From NCBI GenBank assembly GCA_021325135.1, contig JAJPHT010000016.1, positions 1 through 64,000 on the forward strand: DNA of 64,000 nucleotides, read 5' to 3'. The notes beneath the pieces are model-generated. The model did no database searches. It saw only the letters and a program-made list of their open reading frames with translations, and was not told where the DNA came from. The stretch is from Pseudomonadota bacterium. GTDB lineage: Archaea > Thermoplasmatota > SW-10-69-26 > JACQPN01 > JAJPHT01. Shown one piece after another: positions 9,140 to 17,192 of the stretch (position 1 is its first letter; the number at the start of each line of letters is the position of its first letter). The position numbers and the translations under genes were made by a program.

Positions 9140-10242
9140 GGCCGGCGCGCATCTTCGCCGACGTGAAGATGAACATCATCCTCCAATCGCGCTTCCGCGG
9201 GCGGCTCGTGTTCAGCCTGGTCCTCCCCGTGGCCCTCATGCTCCTGCTGGGGACGCTTGCGAGCCCCCCGCCCGCGCCGACCATCAAGATCGTCGACGAG
9301 GACCACTCCACGTTCGCCGCAAACCTCACGAGCAGCATCCGGAGCAAGCTTGAGGCCCCCTCGGCCGAGAACCTCACGGTGGCGATGGAAGGGGGCTACG
9401 CCGGCGCGATCCTCCTCATACCGAACGGCACGGAGGCGAACGTCACCGCCGGCCAGCCCACCAACGTGACGCTGATCCACGTCAAGGAGAATGCGATCGC
9501 GATCGTCCTCGCGGAGAACTTCTTCGTGCAGGTCGTCGCCGACGAGGAGGCCGCCAACTCTCTCCACCAGCAGATCCCCGTGCGCGTGGACGCCATTCGC
9601 CTTGGGGCTGAAGATCAGACCATCGAGAGCTACCGCGCCTTCGTCTTCGCGGGGATGCTGGGGCTGAACGTGCTCGGCCTTTCGTTCATGGGAACCGTGA
9701 ACTCGATCGGCGCGGCCCGCCGCGCAGGCGTGCTGAAGAAGCTTGCGACGACGCCCATGTCCAAGGCCGAGTGGCTCGTCGCGAAGCTCATCGTGCAATT
9801 CCTCCTCGTCGCCGCGGGGACCGTCGCCCTCCTGGTGACCGCCTACTTCGCCTTCCCCGAACTCTTCCCATCGGGGCTCGAACCCCTGAGCATGCTCGAC
9901 CTCGGCATCGTGCTCACCCTGGGGACCCTGGCCTTCTCCGCCCTTGGGCTTCTCGTGGCGAGTCTCGTCCGCGACCCGGACACGATGAACCTCGTCGCGG
10001 GATCGGTATATGCTCCGATGATGCTCCTCAGCGGGACCTTCGTTCCGACGACGTCGCTTCCTGTGTGGCTCCGGACCATCGCCCGGGGGCTTCCGCTGAC
10101 GTATTTCACGGACGCTTCTCGCATCGCCCTCTCCGCCGCCAACCCAGCGTCGATCCCGTTGGATCTGGGGGTGCTCGCTGCCACGGTCGCCGTCGGCGTC
10201 GCCGTCGGCTCGAAGTTCTTCCAATGGACCCAGGAAGCCTGA
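9136..10242 (+). CDS. ABC-2 type transporter permease (exporter 1)
   Basis: GTG start overlapping ATPase stop; TM segments and ABC-2-like core (SIGAARRAGVLKKLATTPMSKAEWLVAKLI). Confidence 0.9.
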   Translation: MRPARIFADVKMNIILQSRFRGRLVFSLVLPVALMLLLGTLASPPPAPTIKIVDEDHSTFAANLTSSIRSKLEAPSAENLTVAMEGGYAGAILLIPNGTEANVTAGQPTNVTLIHVKENAIAIVLAENFFVQVVADEEAANSLHQQIPVRVDAIRLGAEDQTIESYRAFVFAGMLGLNVLGLSFMGTVNSIGAARRAGVLKKLATTPMSKAEWLVAKLIVQFLLVAAGTVALLVTAYFAFPELFPSGLEPLSMLDLGIVLTLGTLAFSALGLLVASLVRDPDTMNLVAGSVYAPMMLLSGTFVPTTSLPVWLRTIARGLPLTYFTDASRIALSAANPASIPLDLGVLAATVAVGVAVGSKFFQWTQEA

Positions 10243-10379
10243 GGGCCCACCCGAGGCGATCTCTCTCCCTTGCGCAGGAACGCGACCGATAGCGGCGGGG
10301 AAAACGCGATTCAGACAACACACATACCCTACCCAGGATGGTTTGAGACTGCGGCAAGCGCCGCAATGGTGATTCAAAG

Positions 10380-10484
10380 ATGCAGATCGAAGACCTGACG
10401 ACGACGAGCGAGGCCGGAGCCCTTGATGGCGAGAAGAGCTGCTGCCACGGCTGGTGCTGGGGCTGGTGCCACAACGCGGTGTAA
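10380..10484 (+). CDS. LAP/TOMM precursor peptide, 34 aa
   Basis: MQIEDLTTTSEAGALDGEKSCCHGWCWGWCHNAV*; SD GGTGAT at 10368-10373, 6 nt spacer; acidic/Thr-rich leader then Cys/Ser/Trp/His-rich C-terminal core; in the YcaO/SagB operon; missed by the ORF track (shorter than its minimum). Confidence 0.88.
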   Translation: MQIEDLTTTSEAGALDGEKSCCHGWCWGWCHNAV

Positions 10485-10513
10485 GGGCTGCTGCTTAACC
10501 ACCCGCCGCGTAA

Positions 10514-10560
10514 GCCGCGGCCTCCACGCTAGCTTGAGTGGAGGCTGCGGCATTTTTTTT
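10514..10560 (+). terminator. intrinsic-type hairpin plus T8 after the precursor gene
   Basis: GCCGCGGCCTCCAC-GCTAGCTTGA-GTGGAGGCTGCGGC-A-TTTTTTTT: 14-bp stem with one G-U pair, then 8 T. Confidence 0.85.
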
Positions 10561-10722
10561 CGGCTAGCCTCGGTCAGCGGTGCTGCGCGCTGCGGCGCCA
10601 TCATCGCAGGTTTCGGGGTTCCTCGACGAGGTGTTTGTTCTCCTCCCGGGCAGCCGCGCGTCGGGCGATGTCCCGGTGCCCAAACTTTGATTCCTCACGT
10701 TGGGCATGTCGGGGAGAGACCT

Positions 10723-11634
10723 TTGACTGCGGTCATCGAAGTCGACCACCTGCGCAAGTCGTACGGTGAAAGGGTCGCGGTGCGGGACGTGAGCTTCGCC
10801 GTCGACCGCGGCGAAATTTTCGGGATCCTTGGACCGAACGGCGCGGGGAAGACCTCCACCGTCGAATGCTTGCAGGGTCTCCGCCGCCGCACGGGCGGCA
10901 ACGTCCGGGTTCTTGGGCTCGATCCCGACACGCATGGGAGCCAGCTGCGCGCGCGGATCGGCTCCCAGCTGCAGTCCAGCGCGCTTCCGGCGCGCATCCG
11001 TGTCGAGGAGGCCATGCGGCTCTTCGCCGACCTCGCGCCCTCCGCGGAATCTCCCGACGTCCTTCTCCAGGAGTGGGACCTCAACGGAGTCCGAAGGCAA
11101 GCCTACCACTCGCTTTCCGGGGGAGAGCGTCAGCGGCTCCTCATCGCGCTCGCCCTTGTCAACAGGCCGGAAATCGTGTTCCTCGACGAGGTCACGACGG
11201 GACTGGATCCCGCCGCGCGGCGAAGCGCGTGGAGCATCATCGAGCGCGTGCGGGACCGTGGCACGACCGTCGTGCTCGTCACGCATTACATGGAGGAGGC
11301 GAGGCGGCTCTGCGACCGGGTCGCCATCGTCAACGACGGGCAGGTGGTGGCGATCGATACGCCCAGTGGGATCATCGCGGGATCTCGGCGTCGGGCCGTC
11401 GTTTCCTTCACCTGCCCGTATTCGACGGACCTTTCGTGGCTCACGCAAGTCCCCCATGTCGCCGGGATCGTCCGCGACGGCGACTCGGTCCGCGTCGAAG
11501 GGACGGGCCCGGTCGCCCAGCACGTCGCCAGCGCTCTTCTCTCCCGCGGCATCGAAGTCCCCGACTTCAGCAGCGAGAAGGGCGAACTCGAAGACGCGTA
11601 CCTGTCCATCGTCAAGCAAGGTGCGATCCCATGA
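10723..11634 (+). CDS. ABC transporter ATP-binding protein (exporter 2)
   Basis: TTG start preceded by GGGGAGAG; LTAVIEVDHLRKSYGERVAVRDVSF, GPNGAGKTSTVE, LSGGERQRLLIALAL, IVFLDEVTTGLDP. Confidence 0.92.
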   Translation: MTAVIEVDHLRKSYGERVAVRDVSFAVDRGEIFGILGPNGAGKTSTVECLQGLRRRTGGNVRVLGLDPDTHGSQLRARIGSQLQSSALPARIRVEEAMRLFADLAPSAESPDVLLQEWDLNGVRRQAYHSLSGGERQRLLIALALVNRPEIVFLDEVTTGLDPAARRSAWSIIERVRDRGTTVVLVTHYMEEARRLCDRVAIVNDGQVVAIDTPSGIIAGSRRRAVVSFTCPYSTDLSWLTQVPHVAGIVRDGDSVRVEGTGPVAQHVASALLSRGIEVPDFSSEKGELEDAYLSIVKQGAIP

Positions 11635-12374
11635 GCGCGCGCGGATTCGGGACCTTCTCCCTCATTGAATTCAGGCTGCTCCTCCGCGAGCCCACCGTGG
11701 CCTTCTTCACGGTCGCGCTCCCCATCCTGCTTTTCGTCGTCTTCAGCGAAATCTTTGGCAACGCTCCCAATGCGGACACGCCCGGCGCCGGCCAGATCGA
11801 CGCGCACATGGGCGCCTACCTCGCGCTCATGGTCACGAGCATCGGGCTCGTCGCCGTTCCTGCCCGCCTCGCGGGCTACCGGGAAGCGGGCGTCCTCCGA
11901 CGCTTCCGCGCCGCCAACGTCTCTCGCGGCGCGATCCTGGCGTCCCAGCTCCTCTCGACGGCCGTCCTCGCGACGCTCTCCGCCGTGCTCATGGTCGCGA
12001 TTGCATGGATCCTGTTCCGTCCCGCGGCACCCGACAGCCCCCTCCTCGTCGCGGCGGGTCTCGTCTTCGGCACGCTTGTCGCCTGGGCCTTCGGCTGCCT
12101 GCTCGGGGCGATCATGCCGGGCGCGAGAAGCGCGCAGACGCTTGGGCTGGGCATCTACTTCGTGACGCTGCTCCTCGGGGGAGCCGGCCCGCCACGATCC
12201 ATCCTGCCCGCCTTCCTGCGCAGCGCCAGCGACGTCCTTCCCACGACGCACGTCGTGCCCATCATCCAAAGCGCATGGCTGGGCCTGGCCGGGCAGCCCA
12301 TCGAGTGGCTCATCCTTGCCGCGTTCTTGGCGGGCTCCGCAGCGCTTGCATTCGTCTTCTTCCGATGGGAATGA
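11631..12374 (+). CDS. ABC-2 type transporter permease (exporter 2)
   Basis: ATGA overlap with ATPase; MSARGFGTFSLIEFRLLLREPTVAFFTVALPILLFVVF and further TM segments. Confidence 0.9.
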   Translation: MSARGFGTFSLIEFRLLLREPTVAFFTVALPILLFVVFSEIFGNAPNADTPGAGQIDAHMGAYLALMVTSIGLVAVPARLAGYREAGVLRRFRAANVSRGAILASQLLSTAVLATLSAVLMVAIAWILFRPAAPDSPLLVAAGLVFGTLVAWAFGCLLGAIMPGARSAQTLGLGIYFVTLLLGGAGPPRSILPAFLRSASDVLPTTHVVPIIQSAWLGLAGQPIEWLILAAFLAGSAALAFVFFRWE

Positions 12375-12546
12375 TCGACGCTGCCGGGCCCTCGACGCGC
12401 CGCGACGGCCCGCCTCGCGGGCCTCGTCCTCGCCGTTGCCGTGGAGGGGCCAGCGGCATCGTACGGGTTCAACAAACGCTGCCTGAGGTCTTCGAGGCGG
12501 ATTCCCGCTGATCCACCGGACACTTGGAGCTTTTTCGAGGTGGACC

Positions 12547-12708
12547 ATGGGAATCCCAACGACGCTAACCATCTACGTCCCCGACGAGGCCACGCCGAGC
12601 GCCAACGGGCTTCGGAAGGAACTGCGCGAAGCGTTGCTTGCCGCCTACGTGGGGGTGCTGTCCCGTTTGGGGTATTGCGCGAAATTCTCGCCGGGCGAAA
12701 ATGTCTGA
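12547..12708 (+). pseudogene. truncated ORF running into repeat copy 2
   Basis: SD-like GAGGTGG before ATG; MGIPTTLTIYVPDEATPSANGLRKELREALLAAYVG then frame continues into the repeat (VLSRLGYCAKFSPGENV*). Confidence 0.45.
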
Positions 12709-12733
12709 TACCCCCTATCCGGGACAGCACCCA
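12651..12733 (-). repeat. ~80-bp element, copy 2, inverted relative to 675-755
   Basis: GGGGGTGCTGTCCCGTTTGGGGTATTGCGCGAAATTCTCGCCGGGCGAAAATGTCTGATACCCCCTATCCGGGACAGCACCC; reverse complement matches copy 1 with only a few differences. Confidence 0.85.
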
Positions 12734-12895
12734 AACGCGCATCTCCGCGTCCCTAATCGGGGACCCGGAACGCCACCCCGACAGTAGCTCTCACTGTCCC
12801 GAGCAGCCCCGGGACCATCCCGGGGTCGACGGGTCGTTCTGAAGCTTTCCCGGCTTTGGGGAACAACTCCAAGTACGCAGGCGTTCCCCAAGGAC

Positions 12896-12985
12896 GGCGG
12901 ATTCATTGCCCGAGAAAATCATCCAGCCATGGTGCGTGGAATGCCCCCCGACGCGGAACGGCCGACGAGCGGGATTCATAAGCAG
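12896..12985 (+). repeat. diverged direct repeat/coding relic, copy A
   Basis: GGCGGATTCATTG..AAAATCATCCA...GTGGAATGCCC.CCGAC..GGAACG...ATTCAT.AGCAG shared with 17251-17339; encodes ENHPAMVRGMPPDAERPTSGIHKQ. Confidence 0.6.
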
Positions 12986-13433
12986 AATCCCGGGACCATC
13001 CCGGTAGTTGTTCCCTGCTCTACGAAACCCTTCAAAAGGAAACGCAAGCGTCGCGGTGACGCTGTGAGTTGTCATTGGCCGGCCTGAGATTGCACGGCGC
13101 CACTGACCAACCGCCGCAGGGTGTGGACTTCTTGACGCATTGCGTTTGCAAGACCTCGGCTGCGCGCGCTCTTAAGCGTGTCTGTCAAGCTTGGCACTGA
13201 TGCATCCGCCGGCGGGACGGTCCAATTTTCTCCGCGAGAAAGTGGGTCATCCTCCCTGGATGCAACAGCGTCCCAGGCCTCACTCACCTACGCCCATTAG
13301 ATGGGTGCGCATCAACGTGCGGAGCCAAACAATCTAGTCACAACAACGGAGTTTACGCCGACGCCCACATGAATCAGAGTCGTCTTGTCGAGCAGACAAG
13401 ATGCATGCGGCGCTGCGGGAGGGCCTCTCGTGA

Positions 13434-13763
13434 CTAGCATTCCACAATGGCGACTGATGGTGTGTAGGGATCGATGACAGGACAGGCGTGCTGAGCTTCG
13501 TCAACCACGCCGATGACGAGCGCAACGATGCCCGAGACTGAGACGCAGACGGTGGTCGCCTCCCGCACCGTGACACAAGCACGAGTGCCGGACTCGGTCT
13601 CGCTTCTCGCGGGGCTTGCTGCCCAGGACGTGGGCAGCGAAAGAAGCGCAACCAAGACCATGCAGCCAATGCCAAGCCTCAGCCTACCACCAAGAAACGG
13701 CAGGGGCGTAAGAGTGCATAACCTGATGGGTGACGTTTCACAATCTTCCACCGAAACGACCAT
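13434..13763 (-). CDS. small putative secreted/membrane protein
   Basis: MVVSVEDCETSPIRLCTLTPLPFLGGRLRLGIGCMVLVALLSLPTSWAASPARSETESG...; signal-like hydrophobic segment; divergent from 13788. Confidence 0.4.
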   Translation of the reverse strand: MVVSVEDCETSPIRLCTLTPLPFLGGRLRLGIGCMVLVALLSLPTSWAASPARSETESGTRACVTVREATTVCVSVSGIVALVIGVVDEAQHACPVIDPYTPSVAIVEC

Positions 13764-13787
13764 GTCGCTAGGATTCGTTGGTAACAC

Positions 13788-15296
13788 GTGGGCTGGCGTC
13801 GGTGGCTGGTGGTTTTCGTAGCACCCGTCATCCTGCCCACGACGGTCGCTGAAGCCCCTGTCCATCACGAGTGGGCATTCTCGGCTGGGATCACGCTGGG
13901 GGGAAATGTCACCCTCCAAGGAGAAGGGCTCGGACCCGCGCTCCTCCAGTCCCGCGACGATCTTCAAGACATTCGCATCGAATTCTCGGCTGCCGATGCC
14001 GAAATCGCGGAGCGGATCTACTTCCATGCGGAGAGTCCGATCATCCAGACCGGATGGATTGCCCAGGGGCGCCCGAACGTCACCCAGGAATCCTGGTCCC
14101 GCGGGGAACTCGCCGCACAAACGATGGTGGACGCGCATGGGTTTGTTGCCATCTATCCTGCTTCTGGCGCTTCCTTTGCGATGCTCTCAGACTCGGCCCG
14201 CGTAGCCCGCGGCGACGGCTCCTGCTTCCAAACCACTCTCGACGGTTGCGCCCAGCCCGAGGACCCTACCCTCTATTATTACCGGCAGCAAGTCCCTCCG
14301 AATTCCCTTGTCGTCCTTGCCAGCGGAACGGTGAGCCTTTCAGGGAACTTCTCCCTCAAGATCTTCGGGGCCAGCGTGCACGTCCAATCCGGAAGTGGCC
14401 CTGAAGACATCCGCACCGGCGAAGAGCGTCACCCTGGATACGTGGTCGAGCGAGTCCTTCATCTCACAGTGCGGGCTGGGACCCTCGAGATCCACACTGG
14501 GATCGACAAGATGGAGCTCGCGACACCGCGTGCCCATGGCACATTCACGAGCCTCAACTGGACCCTGGGTGACAGAAACGTCTCAAGTGTGGACTCGGCG
14601 AGGGCCTCAAATGATTCGGAGGGTACGTCCCCCCAGATTTTAGGCCTCTTTGCAGGGGATATGCAGCCCTCCATGCGTGCCGGGGAGATTCAGCTGGCGC
14701 TTGATGACTCCAGCATCAAGGAGAATCCCACCATCCAAGGACGTCTTCTCTCGGCATTGCCTGTGGGAATTACCTGGATGCCCATTGCCATCTTTGGCGT
14801 GGCCCTCTTGGCTGCATTGTGGATCGTCCGTTTGATGATTCAAGCGAGAAGACTTACCCGGCCCCAGCAAAGCGCTGAGGCCTGGATGGAGGCGTCAGTT
14901 CGAGCGGATTTGGATGGCGATGCCTCCGAGACCATCCGCTGCTTGCGACAAGCCACTTACCTTTGCCCCGAGGACGTGCAGCTCCGCTTGGATTTGGCCG
15001 CTTGTCTTGCCCGTTCGGGTCGGTACGAGGAAGCGCTCAAAGAATTGGCGCAAGCCCGAGCCCGGAGCGGGCAGGGGGACGGCCGGGCGGACTTCGAACT
15101 CGGCGTGCTGTACCTTCGTCTGCAGCAGGGAATTGCGGAGGCCGAGGCCCGAATCGTCGACGCTCTGGAGGCCTCCCCCGCCTTGGTGTGGGAGATCCAC
15201 ATGGACGAGTCCCGCTTCGCGGACCTCTACGGTCGTCCCCTCTTCGAGTCCGCGGTGGCTCGGGCCATGCGGCGCAGCGGCAATGCGCGTGCCTAG
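13788..15296 (+). CDS. membrane-anchored extracytoplasmic protein with C-terminal TPR-like region
   Basis: N-terminal hydrophobic segment, TM LLSALPVGITWMPIAIFGVALLAALWIVRLMI, then TPR-like DLAACLARSGRYEEALKELAQARARSGQ. Confidence 0.7.
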   Translation: MGWRRWLVVFVAPVILPTTVAEAPVHHEWAFSAGITLGGNVTLQGEGLGPALLQSRDDLQDIRIEFSAADAEIAERIYFHAESPIIQTGWIAQGRPNVTQESWSRGELAAQTMVDAHGFVAIYPASGASFAMLSDSARVARGDGSCFQTTLDGCAQPEDPTLYYYRQQVPPNSLVVLASGTVSLSGNFSLKIFGASVHVQSGSGPEDIRTGEERHPGYVVERVLHLTVRAGTLEIHTGIDKMELATPRAHGTFTSLNWTLGDRNVSSVDSARASNDSEGTSPQILGLFAGDMQPSMRAGEIQLALDDSSIKENPTIQGRLLSALPVGITWMPIAIFGVALLAALWIVRLMIQARRLTRPQQSAEAWMEASVRADLDGDASETIRCLRQATYLCPEDVQLRLDLAACLARSGRYEEALKELAQARARSGQGDGRADFELGVLYLRLQQGIAEAEARIVDALEASPALVWEIHMDESRFADLYGRPLFESAVARAMRRSGNARA

Positions 15297-15688
15297 TCCG
15301 TCTGGACGGGCAAAGGGTGCTTGTCCAGATAGCGGTCGAGCGGGAGCAGCAGCTTGGCGACCTCGAAACCTTGGTTGGTGAGGCGAATCTCGGTGATCTC
15401 GATGGCGCCCTGCTTGACGTAGTCCGTTTGGAGCAGGCCCAGGCGTGTGAGCTTCTGGTGGAGCTTGCGGGCGGCGGGTGGGCCGAGGTTGGCGGCGGTG
15501 GCGAAACGTCGCATGTTCATCGACCCTTCGACTCCCAAGCGCGCTAGGACGCCAAGCTCGGGTATCTCGAGCCGGTCGATGGCGGCAATCGGTCGCCACG
15601 CGGGATCCTCTTCAGTTTGACCGTTCACATTCTCAAGAGCATGCAACGCGTACTTGCTGGTTGTGGTTACGAGGTGCATGTGCTGCAC
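15293..15688 (-). CDS. winged-helix transcriptional regulator
   Basis: MRRFATAANLGPPAARKLHQKLTRLGLLQTDYVKQGAIEITEIRLTNQGFEVAKLL; TATA-like TTATATAC at 15707-15714 close to the start. Confidence 0.6.
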   Translation of the reverse strand: MQHMHLVTTTSKYALHALENVNGQTEEDPAWRPIAAIDRLEIPELGVLARLGVEGSMNMRRFATAANLGPPAARKLHQKLTRLGLLQTDYVKQGAIEITEIRLTNQGFEVAKLLLPLDRYLDKHPLPVQTD

Positions 15689-16002
15689 ATCATTTGGCCA
15701 CGTAAGTTATATACATACAGAAGACACCAGGGGTCTTGCGCCTGCTTGGCACGCGCGAGTTGCGGCGAGGACGGTCTCTTCCTTGTCCCAAAAGCAGCGT
15801 GAGCCAGGCAAAGCGCCCCCCGGGAGTCCCACCTACCACGGCAGACTCCCGGGAGTGCCCTTCGAATGCGCGCAAGCGGATTCGATGAGCCCGGCGGCCC
15901 CGGACAGGGCCAACGAATGAACAACCTGGCTCAACTCAACAGGAGTTGGGGTGAGCCAAGAACGTTTCGACAAACGCGAAAACCAACACAGGAGGAATCA
16001 AG

Positions 16003-16197
16003 ATGAATGACACCCCCAAGACGAAGACGGCTCTGCTCCTTGGCCTCATGCTCCTCATGGTGCCGATCGCCCTGACCGCCCTGCCCGAAGCGAGCGCGAC
16101 CCCCCTGGTGCAGGTCTCGACCAACGGCGCCTTTTCCATGATCAAGTGCCACTGGGACATCCAGAACATCCAGAACGGAACCGTCGAGTGCAGCTAG
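16003..16197 (+). CDS. small secreted peptide (64 aa), two-Cys mature region
   Basis: SD AGGAGG; MNDTPKTKTALLLGLMLLMVPIALTALPEASA|TPLVQVSTNGAFSMIKCHWDIQNIQNGTVECS. Confidence 0.7.
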   Translation: MNDTPKTKTALLLGLMLLMVPIALTALPEASATPLVQVSTNGAFSMIKCHWDIQNIQNGTVECS

Positions 16198-16233
16198 GAA
16201 ACGGGCGATCGGATCGAAACGCCTCGCATCAGG

Positions 16234-16284
16234 CAGTGCGGCTTCAGGCGGACGCAACTTGAACGCCGCACTGTCCTTTTTTTT
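16234..16284 (+). terminator. hairpin plus T8 downstream of small secreted peptide
   Basis: CAGTGCGGC (16234-16242) pairs with GCCGCACTG (16265-16273), then TCC-TTTTTTTT. Confidence 0.7.
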
Positions 16285-16466
16285 GAACGAAACGACGGCT
16301 GGGTAGGCACGTCCCACGTTTTGTGGAGCAATAGGGGCCAACCCGCGATCCCGTGCTCGCCGTCGAGGAGCAGCGAACCCCGGCAGCGCATCAGGTGACG
16401 CGTCTCCGGGCAGGCACAAGGCCTATCCTCGCGTCGCGGGCTCGCCCAGGCGGACAGGCGGGACCC

Positions 16467-17135
16467 ATGAGAAGAGTCATCGTCGGCGCGCAGGTCTCCA
16501 TGGACGGCGTGATGCAGGCGCCCGGCGGGCCCGAGGAGGATCCGAGTGGCGGGTTCAGGTTCGGTGGCTGGGTCGCCCCGCTGGCGGACGAAGTCTTCGG
16601 CGAGGAGATTGGCAGGATGTTCGACGAGCCCTTCGACCTGCTGCTGGGGCGCCGCACCTACGAGATCTTCGCCGCCTACTGGCCCTACGCGAAGGGGCCG
16701 TACGACGGCATCGCCCAGGCGTTCAACCGCGTCACGAAGTACGTGGCGACGCGCAAAGGCGTGGAGCTCACCTGGGAGCGTTCGGTGGCGCTCCGCGATG
16801 CCGCGCGCGACGTCGCCAAGCTCAAGCAGCAGGATGGCCCCGCGCTCCTGACCCAAGGAAGCACCGAGCTCGTGCACGCGCTGCTCGCCGCGGGCCTCGT
16901 GGACGAGATTCGGACGTTCACGTTGCCCGTCGTGCTGGGCAAGGGCAAGCGCCTGTTCGACGCGGGCAGCGAGCCGCGCACGTTCAAGCTCACGCACAGC
17001 GCCGTGTCGCCCACGGGCTTGATCGCCGCGACGTACGTGCGCGATGGCGAGGTCAAGACAGCCACCGTCGGAGGCGAGTTCGAGCCCTCGGCCGCCGAGC
17101 TAAGGCGACGCGAGAAGCACAAGCGCGAAGGGTAG
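16467..17135 (+). CDS. dihydrofolate reductase-like (RibD C-terminal) family protein
   Basis: MRRVIVGAQVSMDGVMQAPGGPEED...LLLGRRTYEIFAAYWP...LTQGSTELVHALLAAGLVDEIRTFTLPVVLGKGKRLF. Confidence 0.88.
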   Translation: MRRVIVGAQVSMDGVMQAPGGPEEDPSGGFRFGGWVAPLADEVFGEEIGRMFDEPFDLLLGRRTYEIFAAYWPYAKGPYDGIAQAFNRVTKYVATRKGVELTWERSVALRDAARDVAKLKQQDGPALLTQGSTELVHALLAAGLVDEIRTFTLPVVLGKGKRLFDAGSEPRTFKLTHSAVSPTGLIAATYVRDGEVKTATVGGEFEPSAAELRRREKHKREG

Positions 17136-17192
17136 GCACTCCTCGGGATTGGGATGCAGGCAGTCCCGTTAGATCCCGGGATGAGCGGGCCA

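Noticed and set aside
8797-10377. 526-aa minus ORF opposite exporter 1
   Set aside because: Shadow ORF; Arg/Gly/His/Glu-rich with no motifs, while plus strand is a clear ABC ATPase/permease.
10423-10722. Upstream extension of the exporter 2 ATPase ORF in the track
   Set aside because: It overlaps the precursor gene and terminator; conserved ATPase sequence begins at the TTG near 10723 with an SD-like GGGGAGAG.
13513-13821. Plus-strand 102-aa ORF
   Set aside because: Overlaps the TPR protein start and the better minus-strand signal-peptide ORF; no recognisable features.
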